A model generated the notes under the pieces. That model saw only the letters and a list, made by a program, of their open reading frames with translations, did not search any database and was not told the DNA's origin. Both the position numbers and the translations under genes were made by a program. Shown in pieces: positions 15,193-16,804 of a DNA stretch of 16,804 bases (the stretch's first letter is position 1; every line of letters starts with the position of its first letter). Source of the DNA: CAYWBI01 sp964456445 (GTDB lineage Bacteria > Calditrichota > Calditrichia > Calditrichales > J004); NCBI GenBank assembly GCA_964456445.1, contig CAYWBI010000078.1, positions 1 to 16,804 on the forward strand, given 5' to 3'.

Positions 15193-16263
15193 TTCATTGC
15201 TTTTAATTTTAACACTTTTGACCAGATTGTTTATAGCCTTTGTTGTGGCCAGTTCTATCTCTTCAATCGTTGGTAATTCTGATTTTATTTCTTTTGGAAT
15301 AGCTTTGCTAATTTCATATTCTGCAATTCCAATTTGCTGTGTCATTTCCCTTAATGCATATTCTGCGATTATTTCCGATTTAGACTGGCATAATAACAAT
15401 CCTATCGTTGGATTTTCTGCATCTGTTTTTAAATTATCGTCAATTGCTGATAAATATAAATTCATTTTCCCGGCAAATTCGGCTTTAAATTCTATTGCTT
15501 TTAATTCAACCACTACATAGCACTTTAATTTGATATGATAGAAAAGCAAGTCAATATAGAAATCTTGATTGTCAATTTTCACTGGAACTTGTTGTCCTAC
15601 AAACGAAAAACCAGTTCCCAATTCAAGCAAAAAAGAGGTTATGTGTTTCACGAGTTGTTTCTCTATGTCTTTTTCAAGTGCTTTCTCTTGCAATGTAAGA
15701 AAGTCAAACTTATAAGGGTCTTTAAGGGTTTCTGTTGCTAATTCAGAATGTGGTGTTGGTAATGTGTTTGTGAAATTTGTAATTGCTTTCCCGTATCTTT
15801 CGTAAAAATCTGATTCTATTTGGTGTATCAATACCGAACGAGACCAATTATTTTCAATTGTTTTATTTGAATAAAAAAGAGCTTCTTCTATGCTTTTAGA
15901 TTTTGAAATTATAACGACATTCTGTCCCCAGGGAATTTGTCCAACAAGTTGTTGGATTTTTTCAAGGTCAATTTCTGCTTTCGAATAAAACTCAAACCAT
16001 TTTTTCATTGAAAACAAATTGCTTCTTGAAAACCCTTTTTGATTTGGAAACGCTGTTTTTAAATCTTGTGATAATTCTTCAACAACGGAACTTCCCCAAT
16101 TTGCATTATTTACTTTCTCAGAAATTGATTTGCCTATTGTCCAATACAACCCCAAAAGCTCTCTATTGACAAAGATAGACGCTTTAATTTGTGTTCTCTG
16201 AATTAAGGTTTTGAGCTCATTTACCCAATTGATATATTCTATATGTTTTTTAGTCAAATTCAT
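15190..16263 (-). CDS. PD-(D/E)XK nuclease-family protein, DUF1016/YhcG type
   Basis: A 357-residue protein. The N-terminal half (about 10-165) is the DUF1016 N-terminal helical domain (ELLGLYWTIGKSI, VEELSQDLKTAFPNQKGFSRSNLF, WSRSVLIHQI). The C-terminal half (about 180-325) is a PD-(D/E)XK nuclease fold: FYIDLLFYHIKLKCYVVVEL with Asp238, Glu253 and Lys255 as the likely catalytic D-ExK set, then AGKMNLYLSAID and ENPTIGLLLCQSKSE. All expected motifs are present, so it is probably intact. The family is widespread on mobile DNA and thought to act on nucleic acids, in some cases near restriction or defence genes; its precise role is unsettled to me. It is visibly more AT-rich than its neighbours, has no Shine-Dalgarno site before ATG 16263 and lies between two related inverted repeats, which suggests recent transfer. 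Confidence 0.9.
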   Translation of the reverse strand: MNLTKKHIEYINWVNELKTLIQRTQIKASIFVNRELLGLYWTIGKSISEKVNNANWGSSVVEELSQDLKTAFPNQKGFSRSNLFSMKKWFEFYSKAEIDLEKIQQLVGQIPWGQNVVIISKSKSIEEALFYSNKTIENNWSRSVLIHQIESDFYERYGKAITNFTNTLPTPHSELATETLKDPYKFDFLTLQEKALEKDIEKQLVKHITSFLLELGTGFSFVGQQVPVKIDNQDFYIDLLFYHIKLKCYVVVELKAIEFKAEFAGKMNLYLSAIDDNLKTDAENPTIGLLLCQSKSEIIAEYALREMTQQIGIAEYEISKAIPKEIKSELPTIEEIELATTKAINNLVKSVKIKSNE

Positions 16264-16391
16264 ATTTACAAAGAGATACTATTTTTTTCAATTTCTGATT
16301 ATTTGCTAAAAATTATTTGTTTCAATATTTGATCCTGATTTTTCCCGAATTGGTTACAACACCGTTATAACACTATCTCAGGAACGGCGCC

Positions 16392-16519
16392 TGTAACGGG
16401 CGGGCTATGCGTAGTGCGGGTTTTTGAAACGATAATTTTTTAATTTGTCACTAACTTTATTTAACGTTACAATGTTCATATTTAGCACTTTTCCCGCATT
16501 ACGTATAGCCTTTGTTGTA
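16392..16519. repeat. attC-like imperfect inverted repeat, full copy
   Basis: GGCTATGCGTAGTGCGGG (16403-16420) pairs with CCCGCATTACGTATAGCC (16493-16510) over 18 positions with only two G-T wobbles. Outside this stem, TGTAAC (16392-16397) pairs with GTTGTA (16514-16519), with wobbles, and the two are separated from the main stem by unequal unpaired stretches of 5 nt (left) and 3 nt (right). An AAC...GTT outer box, asymmetric spacer, inner stem and long AT-rich loop is the layout of an integron attC site. The outer boxes fit the RYYYAAC/GTTRRRY consensus only partly. Confidence 0.6.
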
Positions 16520-16804
16520 TGCAGTAATTATTTTTTTATTGATTTTATCTCTCATCCTTTATTAGAAAATATGGCTCTACTGGTTTTTGTGTGGAAATAG
16601 AATACGCCTTTTAATGAACATGAATGCTTCCCGATTGAAAATGAGCGAAATCCACTAGAATGGCCTCCGGGACATTTCGTTTCAATAAGCAAAAGTTACG
16701 GTCAAGTGAACCGCTTGAATTTCAATCAAATTGTTTTTATTCTTTGAACAACCCCGGGATTTATCCCGGGGACTCATGGACCGGTTGATTCATTGGGGCT
16801 TTAG
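16520..16804. other. Right-edge stretch with no supported gene
   Basis: No ORF of more than a few dozen codons with a credible start is seen on either strand. Short frames such as an ATG at 16571 end within ten codons. It contains a GC-rich hairpin at 16752-16771 and a weak inverted repeat TCAAG/CTTGA near 16703-16720. A gene may start beyond the window edge. Confidence 0.5.
16752..16771. repeat. 9-bp GC-rich hairpin
   Basis: CCCCGGGAT (16752-16760) and ATCCCGGGG (16763-16771) are perfect inverted repeats separated by TT, practically an 8-bp stem with a TTTA loop. There is no T tract on either side, so it is not a standard terminator. Its form recalls REP-type extragenic palindromes, but only one copy is in the window. 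Confidence 0.6.

Noticed and set aside
15118..16519. Interpreting the two repeats as insertion-sequence terminal inverted repeats
   Set aside because: The copies are in the same orientation, each is itself an internal inverted repeat, and the enclosed gene is a DUF1016 nuclease, not a transposase.
1..16804. CRISPR array, tRNA or rRNA genes
   Set aside because: No regularly spaced repeats and no tRNA cloverleaf or rRNA-like sequence were seen on reading both strands; a tRNAscan or Infernal run would settle it.

Overview
The window looks like a piece of a bacterial chromosome from the FCB side of the tree, most likely a Calditrichota/KSB1-like or Ignavibacteria-like organism. The evidence is a GWxTD-domain secreted protein, a 30-residue basic ribosomal-type protein of the bS22/mS38 kind common in Bacteroidetes relatives, split heptose-pathway genes, and clear GGAG/AGGA ribosome binding sites that true Bacteroidetes usually lack. 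The lineage is an inference from gene content; there is no rRNA gene here.

Left part (1-5979, + strand). The end of a PfkB-family heptose kinase (rfaE1) overlaps the adenylyltransferase gene rfaE2, which overlaps a large lipoprotein lytic transglycosylase with three LysM repeats (MltD type). A promoter-like sequence then precedes a short unit: a zinc-ribbon/one-TM/TPR protein and the small basic protein, closed by a strong terminator. A second promoter-like sequence and a leader hairpin precede xseA-xseB-nadK, which are overlapping or closely spaced (exonuclease VII subunits and NAD kinase).

Middle part (5980-14777, - strand). Five genes run leftward with gaps of about 62, 87 and 8 nt and one 35-nt overlap: a small secreted beta-rich protein, a PdxJ-like TIM-barrel protein, a GH2-like protein with a polytopic membrane tail, smc, and a GWxTD-domain secreted protein, ending in a hairpin terminator that faces nadK. 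Two of the five look like dead enzymes: the PdxJ-like protein lacks the three catalytic residues known from E. coli PdxJ, and the GH2-like protein lacks both expected catalytic glutamates and carries six predicted membrane helices. Their presence in one apparent transcription unit with the chromosome-organising ATPase gene smc is the most unusual thing in the window.

Right part (14778-16804). An accessory region. A visibly AT-rich PD-(D/E)XK nuclease-family gene (DUF1016/YhcG type) without a Shine-Dalgarno site lies between two related imperfect inverted repeats, one of which overlaps its stop codon. The layout resembles an integron-type gene cassette flanked by attC-like sites, but no integrase is present in the window. 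The remaining DNA has no supported gene; it holds several hairpins, including a 9-bp GC-rich one near the right edge.
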